DNA of 64,000 nucleotides. Source: Ciona intestinalis (lineage: Eukaryota > Chordata > Ascidiacea > Phlebobranchia > Cionidae). Below are positions 46,473 through 58,659 of the stretch, piece after piece. The stretch is from the NCBI RefSeq assembly GCF_000224145.3, contig NC_020174.2, positions 4,407,026-4,471,025 on the forward strand, written 5' to 3'. Position 1 is the stretch's first letter. Every line of letters starts with the position of its first letter. Both the position numbers and the translations under genes were made by a program. The notes under the pieces were generated by a model. The model was given only the letters and a program-made list of their open reading frames with translations, was not told where the DNA came from and made no database searches.

Positions 46473-49374
46473 ATGTTTGACGTCGAAATAGGTACAAATT
46501 ATAAGCTTATGTCTGTGGTATTGAAGGTTAATCTAAGGCCGATAATAACCTTAACTTTTGTCTTTGTTTTTATGATAGATCCGAGGACCAAAGATTGGTT
46601 CTTGGTGGACAACCCAACGTACCCGGTTGCGATTGTACTGCTGTATCTTGTCTTCTGTTTCAGCACCGAGAGTATAATGAAAGACCGCCCTGCAGTCAAT
46701 CTTCGATGGCTATTTGTGACATATTACGCAGTCTGCGTTCTGCTTTCAATCTACATATCCATTGAGGTGTGTATAAGTATGATAAAATATCTCACTGGCG
46801 CCTTAGTGTAACCGCCTCATTCACCAGGCCCTACGCTGCTATATAGGCTATCAGTTTGCATACATTTTGCGGTGAATTGCCTTCCGGAAAAATCGATACC
46901 ACTAAAGACCAAACTGGTAGGCAACGGTCGGTGTTATTGTGCTTTTCAGTACTAAATCATATACAACGATGAAATCATTGTTATTGCCGTTTTAAAGTTA
47001 TGTGGTTATCAGTAATAGAACAGAAAACTGTTTCATTAAAGCCGTGTTAAAAGAATCGAGGTTTAATGGCGAACCTATACGTCGCTCTGGGAACTCAATT
47101 ATTCGCCCTGTAATTTGCTGGCAACCATATTTTGAATTTCTTTTAGATTTTAATTCATGGATTTCCCACTCTGTATAACGCGTTTTGTCCTGCCATCACT
47201 CCAGCTTATCAGAACAGCCCATCGGGTATGAGGGTAAGTTTTAAATGCCAAATCCTAGCTTCTCGTTAATCGCGTACCTCGGTCTATTAACGTGTAGCCA
47301 AACCTAATAACAAAATATAATTATGCAGAAGCTCATACATTATGTCACCCAATTTAAGTCAATGTGTCACTAATCGATGATTTGTTACTAGGCACCTTAT
47401 ATAAACATGTATATATATGTTACTTGCTATTATGTAAACATTTTATCTCATATGAACTTGTGTTTTTTTATACATAATCATGTTCGGACAGGTTTGCTCA
47501 GCAGTGTGGGTCTTTTACATGACGAAGTACTTGAAGTTATTTGACACAGTACCACTTATGCTGCAGCGTAAGTTCGACCGAATCAACTCCTACCATATCT
47601 ACCACCACTGTAGCATGACGCTTATGATATGGTTCCACGTCAAATATTACGTAGACGGCCCTGGTGCGTATATAGTTGCACTATAAATACATGCACTGTG
47701 TAAAATTACTTGGTACACGAGATTTCTTTACAGCAACTGCACTCCCGTTAAACCTATATACCCGTGCCATTACGTTGTTGCCATCGTAACAAAGACAACG
47801 TTCGTGTATTTCCTGAATGTTTATAGTTTAGGAACTACGCACAGTGTCGGTTAAAGTAAGCCGTTAGCATGGTCGAACACATTATTGTAAAATGTCGTGA
47901 CGTCATGGGTATGACATAAGCCCCCGACCGCGAACCATCGATCATTTTATACAGACGGCCCGATATTTAACTGTTGTATATATATAATTACTTGGATTTT
48001 AAGCGAACCGGAAGACAAACTGCTTGTTTACCTGTCTAGATGTTCTCGGAATTTTGCTAAATTCACTCTTTCACATCTTGGTGTATGGCTACTACGGGAT
48101 GAACGCATTCGGGCCAAGCATGCGCAAATATCTGTGGTGGAAAAAGTACATTATCAAAATGCACATGGTAAGTTAAAACTCGTACAGTTGTTATATGAAG
48201 CGGAATTAAGGCTGCAGAAACAGTTTTAGCGTATAGCTTTGTTACTCGATTGAGTATTTAAATTTTATGTTTTAAAAATTTCACGACTAAAAATAAAGCA
48301 CACCACGATACGCGTCACGCGCTGGACACATGCGTTTGACCACGACGTCAGAAATATCTTTTCTAGAAGGCAATAAAGCCGCCAAATGACCTAGTATATG
48401 CTTGGATTACAATTTGTGAGTTAATTGGGACCTGCCTTATGTTTATGTGAATTTCACCTAAGAGTGTGTAGGACTGGGTTCCGCTTGTGAAACTAAATAT
48501 AAATAAATGGCATAACTAAAATTGCAATTATTGAATACTGGTCGTGCATACTAATGGTCACGTATACGACCTGAAAATAAAGATTTTTTGGCGACTGGAT
48601 GACTGTTGTGGCTTATGATTGTTATGATCTGTCACTACCGTGGTTTTGGTAAGTTAAAACAGGCGTATAGCATATTGAGAACGTGTTTGCCTTCCGTTCT
48701 CAAACTAGTTGAAAACCGGACATTATAGTTCATATTGTAGCATGTATCTGACAACCAAGTCTTGGATAACCCACAACGTTTGTTGCATAAATGTTCAGCG
48801 TATGTATTGCGGAAATTATACACCGTGGGCTAATACTTGTGGTTTGATAGGTACTCAAAAAGTTCACTGCCTTTTGTGGTGACACCGATTTACTCAAAGC
48901 TATTTACGTTATTGTTACTCTTAATGTGGGGTAATATGGGACACTTATAGCACATAACACAAACATTCTGATCGTGTTTTAAGCAATTAACAACGGTCTA
49001 TGGGAGTCAGGAAGATACGGTTTTATAATTCTTTGAATGTTGTTTGTTTACCACCAAATGGGACGAGAAAATGGAATGAAACGATTTCCCATTTTCCCCT
49101 CCTCTGACCCTTCTAATATATTTATAAGTTTATGTGGTATTCCGTATATGCACTTTTAAAGTTCTTACGGTTGTCTTGACTTAACTGATATAAAACTGTT
49201 TAGGTGGAATTCTGGACCATTATTTTAACCGACATGTATTATGCCATTATTAACTGCAACAACAAAGGCTGGGTGCACTTGGGAGTTGTCATCGATGTGT
49301 GCCTATTGACAGTCATGATTCTTGCGGTCGGTCACCCAAGTTCAACTGCGGACCCGAAGGAAAAGCACGACTAG
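46473..49374 (+). CDS. ELOVL-type very-long-chain fatty acid elongase
   Basis: ER membrane 3-ketoacyl-CoA synthase of the ELO/ELOVL family, which condenses malonyl-CoA with acyl-CoA. Exons: 46473-46766, 47147-47233, 47492-47663, 48040-48167, 49204-49374, about 283 residues, the usual family length. Exon 1 gives DPRTKDWFLVDNP and the first helices. Exon 3 carries the catalytic histidine box YHIYHH (HxxHH). Exon 4 has NSLFHILVYGYYG, matching NxxxHxxxYxYY, and KYLWWKKY. The C-terminus KEKHD fits a KxKxx ER-retrieval signal. The usual KxxExxDT motif reads KYLKLFDT (Glu to Lys), and the TxxQ segment after WWKKY is replaced by IIKMHM. An acceptor-like AG at 46464-46465 lies just before the ATG (leader intron or trans-splice site). 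The subfamily is uncertain. Confidence 0.93.
48927..49102. mobile_element. Short TIR element (MITE), copy B, reversed
   Basis: About 176 bp within ELOVL intron 4, in the opposite orientation to copy A. The left end TGGGGTAATATGGGACAC and the right end with CCCATTTTCCCC are inverted. Reverse-complemented interior marks CGTCCCATTTGGTGGTAAAC and GACCGTTGTTAATTG match copy A closely. Confidence 0.75.
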
Positions 49375-50905
49375 GACAGCAGTAGGCAAGAACCTTGAAG
49401 GGACTCAGCTCTAAGTCAATTTAAATTACGTCCTGATTCTGCAATGACGTAGGCGCAACCAAGTTGGCCCACATGATACCTATCCGGAAATAGAGAATGA
49501 GTATCACACCAAGCAAGCTAACATTGTGAATGTGGGTGAAGCCTCGAGTAGTTGTAATGCACGTGCCGCGTGTTTAATTCACCGAGTCGTCGAATATTTT
49601 TCAGTTCAATCATCGTTTTATATTTTCATTTTTGTTCGTACTGTGACATCATCGTTTTGTTTGTACTTTTAACTTACACATGTATGCGTTATTCTGCCCA
49701 AACAATCGTTTTATTTAACAAACTTCAACGCTGTTTCTAAGCCACATGCTTTTAAGAACTCATGCTGCCTGATATTAAAGATGTATATACGGCTTGCTGT
49801 GTGCGAACTGCCAGTATTGCCCATAAATAAAACAGTGGGCCATCTAATAGTTTTAACAAGATCATAGCAATGTGAGAATAAAATGCGGGCTGGGATTAAC
49901 ACTTGAAGGCGTCAATCAAGGTGACCGTGTGGCATTTTAGTACGTTATATATCGAGTGTGGGAACATTCAATCAACTGTGTCGGTATATCAATCAGATCA
50001 TAAGCTTAAAAGTTCCCCAGTGGTTTCATCCATTTGGGCAAGAGCTTTCTAGTGGTCGCTGTCATGCCGGTTACGTATTCAATGAATACGACCTCGGAAT
50101 TGCCTCAATCTATCTGGGAAATAGTAGCTGTCAGATCGTATCAATAGTCCTGGGTTTGTGGTCTGGTGTCAAAGGATTCCACTGGGAAAGACTTGCGTAG
50201 CGGTTTGCCAAAGAAACAGTTGGTATTAAAATAAGGAAGTGATTAGAATTCCTCGCCTGTTAACGGTGTAACGGCTTGACCGGAGAAACGAACCTCCGTA
50301 TCGAAGGTCTTGTTTGTTGTGATCACCTTTAGTTTAGACACTGACTTGACCTGTAAATATTTACCACAACACAACGGCCTAGGCAGCTTTAAATCTTTAA
50401 GTGGTAAAATGTTATAAACAGGCAATACTTTGTTCATTAAAATCGACCCTGGGAAAACCCCTACGTGATAAAAGCTTTAACAGCCACAGTTGGCTCTGGT
50501 ACTCTGGTCTGTAATGCAAAGGTACGGTAGAAAGGGGAAGTGTTACGTCAATGTTTAACGCCCAAACGATTGTTTTAGCGCTTTCGCTTCACAATAGCCT
50601 TGGGCGTTAGTTTTATTTGTGTTGTTGAGCCTGCTAAACGTCAATTATTCATTTATTCATTCAATCAAGTGCTTGATAAATATCTGGTCATGTACGGTCA
50701 CATTTTGTCATAATTGTTATGCTTTTAAAGTATTTACCACTAGATACATTTGTGTGCTAGGTTGAATGGAAGGCTCCTTACTATAATCTTTTAAGATTAT
50801 AGATTTGTTTTTCCAAGTCACATTTAGTAGGTTTTATATTGGTTTATGACTTTATATACAAAGTAAGGACCTTCTAACATTCTTTTTGTAACAGCCACTT
50901 ACAAA
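49375..50905. other. ELOVL 3' flank / SLC37A4 5' flank
   Basis: Intergenic. No gene recognised; open frames at 49958-50200 (+) and 50243-50437 (-) have no domain marks. An acceptor-like AG at 50893-50894, preceded by a T-rich tract, lies 11 bases before the SLC37A4 ATG. Confidence 0.45.
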
Positions 50906-52696
50906 ATGTTGGGTATAAACTCATGGCACCAGTGTAGCATTTTCATATGTCTGTATGTAGGCTACATGTTTTATATTTTCAACCGAAAGTCCTTCTCATT
51001 TGTAATTCCTAACATTGTTGAGACCGATGGTCTAAACTCTGGCGATGTGGGTACAATTCTCAGTGCCCAAGCTGTGGCCTATGGCATTGGAAAGTTTGTA
51101 AGTGGCATGCTGGTTGATCGGTTTAGTGCTACTAAACTGTTTTGTGCTGGTCTTTGTCTATGCGGTGCATCCAACATTTTGTTCAGTGTTTCACCACCTG
51201 GGTACTTCAGTGTTTTGTGGTTTTTCAATGGATTGGTTCAGGGACCTGGATGGCCATCATGTGCCATAATGCTGAAAAAGTGAGTAGCATACATTGGCCA
51301 TTTGTTTGCTGAATTTGGATTTTGTACTTGCTACTTTTTATTAACTAAATCAAGAGGAACATTAAACAATACAAAATTGTGATCACTGTAATCTCAGGTG
51401 GTTTTCTCCAGCTGTATTTGGAACACTTTGGAGTTCATTGAGCACATCTATGAATGTTCCAGCAAGTTTGGGGCCAATTGCTTGCTCAGTATTCATTGCA
51501 TGGTCAAGTGGGTCTTGGAGACCTGTCATGCTATTTTTTGGGGGTGCTTCCATCTGTGTCTCATTTGGATCACTCTTTGTACTTAAAGACAGACCAGAAG
51601 ATGTTGGTCTGACTTTGGAAATGCTAACAGGTGAGAAGAAGATAGCAGAAGATCAAAAGAAGAATAAAGAGTCTACAATGACCAAATCAAAACATTCCAC
51701 TTGGTCAAGAATTTTATCTAGTCCTTACACTTATGTGGTCTGTGGTGGGTTTCTTGTGAGTCTAATAATCAAAGGAGTCGTGTGTGATTGGGGCTCTTTG
51801 TATTTGATACAGGTATGTTAAGACTGGGTTTTCTTAATAAAACTAGTTTAGAAACCCGTTTTTCAACTGCAGTTATCATTAACAAGATCATGCTGATAGC
51901 TACTTGTGTGTGTTGACACTTTCAGCCTTAAATTCTTGGTAATTATGCATTTTTTAAAATACTCTAAGTGTATCAACTGTTATATTTTTTACAGGAAAAA
52001 CAAGGAGACCAGTTCCTGACAGGTGCCTTTTTGGGAACTTTAGAGTTGGGTGGTGTTATTGGAAGCATAGCTTCAGGTTTGTATACAGGATTTAAAATTT
52101 TGGAGTTTTTCTTATTTTGTTATACTACTTTTCAGGTTACTTAAGTGACGTAGCTGTTGCAAAGATAGGAATTAAGCAAATTGGGCAACCAAGGCACTTT
52201 GTCCTCTTTGTGCTATTCCCACTTCTGTTCTTATCTATGTATGCATTGCGTGTAATTGTGACAGACTTGCCCAGCCAACAAACCTTTGTCAATGGACTTG
52301 GATTTGTCCTAGGATTTTGTATGTATGGTATCATCAGCCTTGTTGGAGTACTGGCTTTGGAAAATTCTGCAGATGACATTGCAGGTATGCATGTTTTTGT
52401 CGTTATAAAGTTAGGCATCATTTATAACGAAGCTGTTCATCACATTACTTTATATAGAATAATTTCAAAACTTTTTGTATAAAAATCTATTCACAGGCAC
52501 CACACATGCTTTTTGTGCTCTCTTGGGGAACGTTGGACTTACATTGGCAGGTTTACCATTCTCTGCGGTCATGGAATACTTATCCTGGAATGGCGCCCTA
52601 CAACTCTGTGAACTTTCCATTATTATTTCGTTTCTTTTGTTTGTTTTCGCCCAACGATCAAGTTGTCGTATTGGCGACCAGATCAAAGAAGACTAG
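50906..52696 (+). CDS. SLC37A4: SLC37A4, glucose-6-phosphate/phosphate transporter
   Basis: ER-membrane antiporter that brings glucose-6-phosphate to the lumenal phosphatase, the last step of gluconeogenesis and glycogenolysis. Exons: 50906-51279, 51398-51812, 51995-52076, 52136-52384, 52497-52696, about 439 residues (human 429); all phases agree. The MFS fold starts with GYMFYIFNRKSFSFV, carrying the conserved arginine. Other marks are YGIGKFVSGML, WFFNGLVQGPGWP, LSTSMN, CDWGSLYLIQEKQG, ASGYLSD and THAFCALLGNVG with LAGLPFS. The C-terminus (IGDQIKED) lacks the dilysine signal of the human protein. A likely polyadenylation signal AATAAA lies near 52944. No other glucose-6-phosphatase-system gene is in the window. 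Confidence 0.96.
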
Positions 52697-53103
52697 CAAA
52701 ATTTTAAATGATTTACTGTGTTTTGAGCTTAGTTGTGTTTTCACATTGCCTGTGTATACGTATATGGTTTTAATGTGCAATTGAATATTTATTTATTCTA
52801 GTTTTAATTTTCTGTTACTAAGACTGAACCTCGTAAATGTAATTAAATGTATGCAGCCTTAAAAACTGTTTACACTGTTACATCTTCAGATAGCACTTGA
52901 ACTGTGAGACTCTTGTACACGATGATGGAACGCCTATATTTAAAATAAAAATAAGCCGTGTTGATAAACTATACATGCCCATTTATCGTGTTTAAACCTG
53001 CGAAAAAGTAAACAAAGTCTAGATAAAAAACTTACATTTAACCGGGGACGATAAAATTACCGCTCATGAAATTGACGGGTGAGTCTGCTTTGAGGTAATT
53101 TTT

Positions 53104-53127
53104 CTTTTTGCCAGCACGGATTTTTCG
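53104..53127 (+). promoter_or_regulatory. Probable 5'-TOP leader of RPL28
   Basis: A pyrimidine-rich start, CTTTTTGCCAGC, follows T-rich DNA, and a donor GTAAGC starts at 53128. The acceptor TTTGTCTTCAG ends at 53428, 18 bases before the RPL28 start codon. A short leader exon starting with C plus pyrimidines is the TOP signature of ribosomal protein mRNAs. The exact cap site is inferred. Confidence 0.5.
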
Positions 53128-53446
53128 GTAAGCATGTTGTAAATTTAACGGTAGATATTGCCTAAAAACAGGATTTATACAGCATTGATGCAAGCTAAAC
53201 TTTTAGGATAAATAAGGGAAATCAATATAGCTGTTACGGCGCTAAAATTTTATTACGAAGCTTTTTAGTAAACGCTTATAGCATTATGTACGGCGTAGCA
53301 AACCAAATCCCGAGAACTTGTGTCAAGTTTTGATAGTTTCAAGTTAATATGTGTTGAAAGCTCAGATTATGAAGAATGATATGCATTATCAATGCTTCGA
53401 ATTTTAACGAAACGTATTTTGTCTTCAGTACAAATTCTGCTTCACA

Positions 53447-54935
53447 ATGTCGGCGCATCTGCAATGGATGATTATCAGGAATAATTCCTGTCATCTGATC
53501 AAACGAAATGATATGCAGTTCACCAAGGAACAAAACAACCTGAGGAATAAGAACAGTTTCAGGTACACAGAGATTTATTAATGGGCGTGTGTACTGTGTA
53601 GATTGTAAAAAAACTATTTTCCCGCAAAAAAAACAATTTTTTTAATCTTAGCAGTACATTTTGCATTTAAGGATGTTTTAAATGCTCAAAGTCGTATTAG
53701 GTAGTTTTACATCGTCCACTGAATTGGCAGTGTCAAAACGCACCCATTGTGTTATAGAAGCAATTTCAAAGTGCACGGTTGTCGTTTCTTGTAATATCTT
53801 TGATTAGCTAATGTTATTTATCTGCAGCGAAGGCGCAAAGATATTACTGTTAAAAGTGTTTTCTCAATAAAATTTGTTTTGTATTTAACTATTCGTATAG
53901 TTCTTAACTGTTTAAGAGTTCTGTATATATTGTCAACATTTTCTTAAATTCCCTCATACAACGGCCCACACTGAAGAGATAATATGACTAACTACAACAT
54001 TTTCCCCCTAATATTGCTCCTATTGTACAATCTGTATATTAACACTGATGGTCCTTTTTGTAAGAATAGACACCACCACCACTGATCCATGCAAAACTTA
54101 GCCCAGTTATCTAGTTGCGATATTGTGTATTTGTATGTGATATTAATTACGTGTATTTAATCTGTTGCCAGACACCCATAATATCTTCCTGAGTTACTGT
54201 ATAATAATTGTTTATGCTGTGAAATTTGTGTTTAGATACAATGGTTTAATCCACAAGAAAACTGTTGGAGTTGAAGCCGATCCAAATGGAAAGGGGGTTG
54301 TTTTGGTTACCAAGAAGCCAAAGAGTATGTTTGTATTGTGGTGTTTTTATTTTACGTAGTTTGTATGTTTAAGGTTGAAATAATGTACTCTGGTTATCTG
54401 AAGTAAATGTAAAGGCATTAACATTGTGATAAAGCTTAGCTACCACTGTTGTATGTATCATTTGGCAAGACACTTAATGGCCAATGTTACAACCTAGTAG
54501 TTCTGTATGTGTTGTCTAAATCGTTAGTCATACTGACTCATACATAACAATTATTGAAGTATATTTGCCCAATAAGCTACGTGGCATCTCCAGTGTTATA
54601 TCCACTGGCATTGCCTGGCAAAACAGGATTAATAGGTTTCTTTATTAATTTAATGTTGGAAATGTAAAAACCCACTTGCTTTTGCTATAGCCATTTTTTC
54701 AGTATTTAAGATATTTATTTGCGTAACAAAATATAGTACGGATGTTTTTATTGTTTTTTCAGTGGTCAACAAGCCAGGCCAATCTGAGAACCGCACAACA
54801 TTAACCAAGGGCGGGCGTAGAACCATTCGTACCATCAAGAGAACAATCCGTAAGAACAGTTACAGAAAGGATCTACGTATGGCTGCCATTCGTCGTGCCT
54901 GTGCTATCATGAAGAGCCAAAAGGCAGCAAAATAA
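53447..54935 (+). CDS. RPL28: Ribosomal protein L28 (eL28)
   Basis: Cytosolic large-subunit ribosomal protein. Coding exons: 53447-53562, 54236-54324, 54763-54935, giving 125 residues (human 137). The N-terminus [15 protein letters not shown] matches the family start, followed by [21 protein letters not shown], a short KGVVLVTKK strand, and the basic C-terminal region with [19 protein letters not shown]. The human C-terminal KRKRTRP-type tail is absent; the protein ends SQKAAK. The introns at 53563-54235 and 54325-54762, plus the leader intron, are candidate hosts for snoRNAs, but no convincing box pair was found by eye. Confidence 0.97.
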
Positions 54936-55360
54936 ACCATCAATACATATAAGTTTGTTTGAATCTGCATTCATATTTTACCAGATATTTACATACAGGT
55001 ACAGGACACAGGTTATGACATTTCAATATAGATTAATTTCACTATGTACATTATGCAGAACTAGTTGAGATATTTGTCGTGGCCATCCTGTTGGTTTATC
55101 GTTCGTAACCTTTGTTTTGGATGAGAAACGGGTAGTATTGTTCGGCAAGGTTGTAAAGATCTAATGAAGGAGCACGTATCATTATAAAATAATTTGTTAT
55201 TCGCGTATAAAACCTATACCGTCAAGTTTAGCGGCCATTTAAATACTTTGTGTCGATGTAAACAGCCACTCCTGATTAGACCCCGAAGAGATGGAACTTA
55301 TGTATCGCCATTAAGACTTATTCGACAAAAACGGAGGTATAAGGACATTAACGTGTGAAA

Positions 55361-55470
55361 AACAGTTGTTCGACCCTTGTGTCCAATAGCAATCGCGAAA
55401 AGAACACTGACGTGTCCACCAAGAACAGCTGTTCGACCTTCGTGCCCATTAACAATCGAGAAAAATCCAA
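55361..55470 (+). repeat. Imperfect tandem duplication upstream of COX16
   Basis: Two units of roughly 50-60 bp: AACAGTTGTTCGACCCTTG...CAATCGCGAAAA and AACAGCTGTTCGACCTTCG...CAATCGAGAAAA. The second ends directly before the COX16 start codon. They probably lie in the 5' UTR. The frame is open through them but has no ATG upstream of 55472. Confidence 0.7.
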
Positions 55471-55471
55471 G

Positions 55472-55834
55472 ATGGCGGCGCCCATGGGAAAAGGGTTTGA
55501 GGCGTTTTCACGATTTTTAAAGAATGAGCATGTTAGATACGGTAGTGCATTTTTAAGTTTTATGTTTTTGGGGTGGGTAGGACTTCGAGAGTTCGCTCAA
55601 GTTCGCTATGATGTTCACAGACGCGGTCGGAATATGGAATTTGAAGAAGAGGCGAAAAAGTTCGGGCTAAAACGACGGCAGGTAAAATCCGTCGAGGATG
55701 AATACGAGGAGATGAAAAACAAAGATTTGGATAATTGGTTCAATATTAGAGGGCCCCGGCCGGACGAAAACTCAAAAGAAATGCAAGAGGAGCAACGAAG
55801 AAAGATTTTGGAGTCCCAAAATGCTACTGTCTAA
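55472..55834 (+). CDS. COX16: COX16, cytochrome c oxidase assembly factor
   Basis: Small inner-mitochondrial-membrane protein needed for COX2 maturation and copper delivery. Single exon, 120 residues (human 106). One membrane helix (GSAFLSFMFLGWVG) is followed by LREFAQVRYDV, then a charged region with EDEYEEMK and the hallmark NIRGPRP. The start at 55472 is chosen because CAAGATGGCGGC gives a strong context and no ATG lies upstream in frame; MGKG at residue 5 is an alternative. The start sequence also matches the vertebrate YY1 consensus AAGATGGCGGC. The next gene, HSD17B7, begins only 177 bp after the stop, with no AATAAA between. Confidence 0.93.
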   Translation: MAAPMGKGFEAFSRFLKNEHVRYGSAFLSFMFLGWVGLREFAQVRYDVHRRGRNMEFEEEAKKFGLKRRQVKSVEDEYEEMKNKDLDNWFNIRGPRPDENSKEMQEEQRRKILESQNATV

Positions 55835-56010
55835 AACAAACACTTTCACGTTTTATTTGCCACTGTGCTCGGCAATTTATTTCTTTTAATATTACTATGT
55901 TCCAACAATACGTTTGTATATGCTACCATTTTCATCATCTTTACAGAATCATACACTGTTAAACATTTTGTAAATGTATATGTGGTTGTTGGTCAAAAAA
56001 CTTTTAAAAA

Positions 56011-58659
56011 ATGGAAACAAAACCAGAAAAGTTCATTCTTGTGACGGGAGCCACAAGGTAATCCTTGACATACCTACCTATTACTTCTTTAAATTAAATG
56101 TGTTTATATGTTCCAATAATCAAATTAAATGTGAAATTTTTACCCCCATTACGGGAACAGTAATGTTAGACCTTTGGTAAAACATATACAAACATCCACT
56201 TTGATGTATAGTCTTAAGTTTGTAATTTGTCATTAAACACTATTTGTAGTTATTTTTACTTCAGGTAACAATGAAACTTTTTGCAGTGGCATCGGTCTTG
56301 CATTCGTTAAAAGATTGTCAATGGAGTTCAAGCGAATTTATCAGCTTCATATCTGCATTGCTTGCCGAAACATGACAAAAGGAAATGTTGTGAAAGATGA
56401 GTTGGAGTTTCGACACAAGGGAGTGACGGTTGATCTTGTTAAAATGGATGTGAGCAACGTCCAATCTGTGAAATGTGCAGCAGAGCAAATAAGACATCTG
56501 TAAGAAATTACAAAGCGAATTTGGGTCCAATTTTCATTTAACATAAGAAATTTAACTTGACATTGTATAATAGGTTTCCTCTTTTTATTGTATAAAAGTT
56601 AGTTTTCGATTTTAATCAAATTTAATTCCTTTTGTACAGTTACACCAGGCTTGACTATGTATACCTGAATGCTGGCATCTTACCTGTATCGAAGTTCCAT
56701 GTTCGCTATGCTTTGAATACCATGTTTTCCAAGTAATTTGTGAAATAGTTCATAACTTTACAGTTTATACTAGGTTTTGAAATATAATCTGTAACATTTT
56801 AACACAAACCTAACTTTAATGGGAGTAAGAATTGGTATTCCGAATTGTTAATAATTAACGGGATTGTGTGGCAGTTTTTATTTAAATTTAAAGATTGTTT
56901 CGAAAAAATTAAAATGTTAAGTCATTTATCTCAATAAAATTTGGGTGCTCACTGCTCAGCATAGAAGATGATCTGAAGACAGTGGTAACCATGCACACTG
57001 TTTAAGAGATGTTGTTTTCAAAGGGATGTTCTTCAAATGTTCAAGACTGGGTTAGGAATGTTTACGACAACTGATGAAACAACAAAGGAAGGAGTTAAAT
57101 CTATATTTGCTACTAATGTTCTTGGTCATTTTGTTCTGGTACTTTGAAGTAGCATTAACTACTTGCATTAGAATGGTGCTTCTAACATTTTACTATGCAA
57201 ACTTAGTAACTTATAAACGGGAACAAGGTGTTTGAAATAGGGAAGTCATGTTTTCTTTGCAATAAAAAGGAAAATGCCTTTAGAATTACACCAAACGAAT
57301 TTATTTTGCCCCAAATCTCCAGGTGAATGAGTTAATTCCGGTGTTAACCAGTCAAAGTGAGGACCACCATGGTCAAGTCATATGGACTACATCATCGAAT
57401 GCATCAAAAAAATCGTTTAAACTTAACGATGTCACATGTCAACAGGGGTAGGCATTTTTACTACTCTGGTTTGTATTAAAAAAACATTATATTAAATATA
57501 TCTGTTAGTAAGAGTGTGTAAAAGAATAAAAAAGTAAAACAAATCTTTTGAAAATTCTTGCAATCTCATCTTATACATTCAATTTTAATTGGCTTTTAGT
57601 TGTTGTTGTGTTTATTTCTTTTAACATTATTTAGGTCTCAACCTTACAGTAGTTCCAAATATGCCATGGAAGGTGTAAGCATTGAAATGAACAAGAGGCT
57701 TAACTCATTGGGAATCTACAGGTAAAACATTTACAACTAAATAAATACTGGCAGTTATTGACAATACACTTTAAGACCTCACACAAGTCATTACTATATC
57801 TAATGCTATATACAGACAAGTTGTCAACTAGGTGTTGACGAAGTGTATTTGGTTATCCAATACATAGCATTTAAGGTTTATTTTCTAACAGCTAATAGTT
57901 TGAAATCTTTCACCTACTTTGTAAAAAAATGATAAAAACGCATATCCAATTATTAGTCTGTTTCACCCAGTTAATATGAACATCAAATGTTTTTGCAGTC
58001 ATGTATCTGATCCTGGCACTGTCAAAACAAATATCACTAAAGGAGTTGTAGCAGAGTGGTTGTGGTATTTTCTTATACCTTTCATGTGGATGGTAAGTTA
58101 AAGTTTTAAAACTATGGTAGGTAGTACCTTTTGATCACATTTAAGCATCTCTATCCATATACAAATTTTCATTTTTTTTTTGGTATTCCCCTTTAAGCTT
58201 GAAATCGGAATATATTTGTTTCTGACTCTTAAGTATATTTCTTTGTACAACATGCAGCATACATGAACAAAATGTTTATACGAAACAACAGAAGCTATCA
58301 ATATAACTTAACAGCGTTACCTTGGAAATACAAAAAAGTATTTAAGTTTACAGACACATTTGCATAATTCCACCAGGTTAAAAATGCATAAGAAGTCGCA
58401 ATGAATGATATATTATTTTTATTTACAGTTACGGCTGTTTTTGCCGAATTTTACCATCTACCCATACAATGCTTGTCATTCAATGGTGTGGCTGTTCCAA
58501 CAAGACCCAGAAAAGTTAGAGGACCGGTGCCGCTACTGCAGTTACACCAATGTATTTAACACAAATTACATTCACACAGAAACACTGGCACCATCCCGTT
58601 TTGAGTCGGAACTTATTTATGATCAAGTTAAAAAAGTTTCCAAACGTGTTTGCTCATAG
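56011..58659 (+). CDS. HSD17B7: HSD17B7, 3-keto-steroid reductase
   Basis: ER short-chain dehydrogenase acting in sterol synthesis (NADPH reduction of the C3 keto group) and, in vertebrates, estradiol formation. Exons: 56011-56057, 56287-56499, 56640-56732, 57024-57138, 57323-57447, 57635-57721, 57999-58092, 58429-58659; about 334 residues (human 341), all phases consistent. The cofactor motif GATSGIG spans the first intron. Next come CIACRNM, VDVSN-like MDVSNVQSV, LNAGI, NVLGHFVL, the catalytic serine region IWTTSSNAS, YSSSKYA (the YxxxK pair) and DPGTVKTNI. Hydrophobic segments near the C-terminus fit membrane association. An acceptor-like TTTACAG ends at 55946, 65 bases before the ATG, suggesting leader or trans-splicing and a possible operon with COX16. 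Confidence 0.96.
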
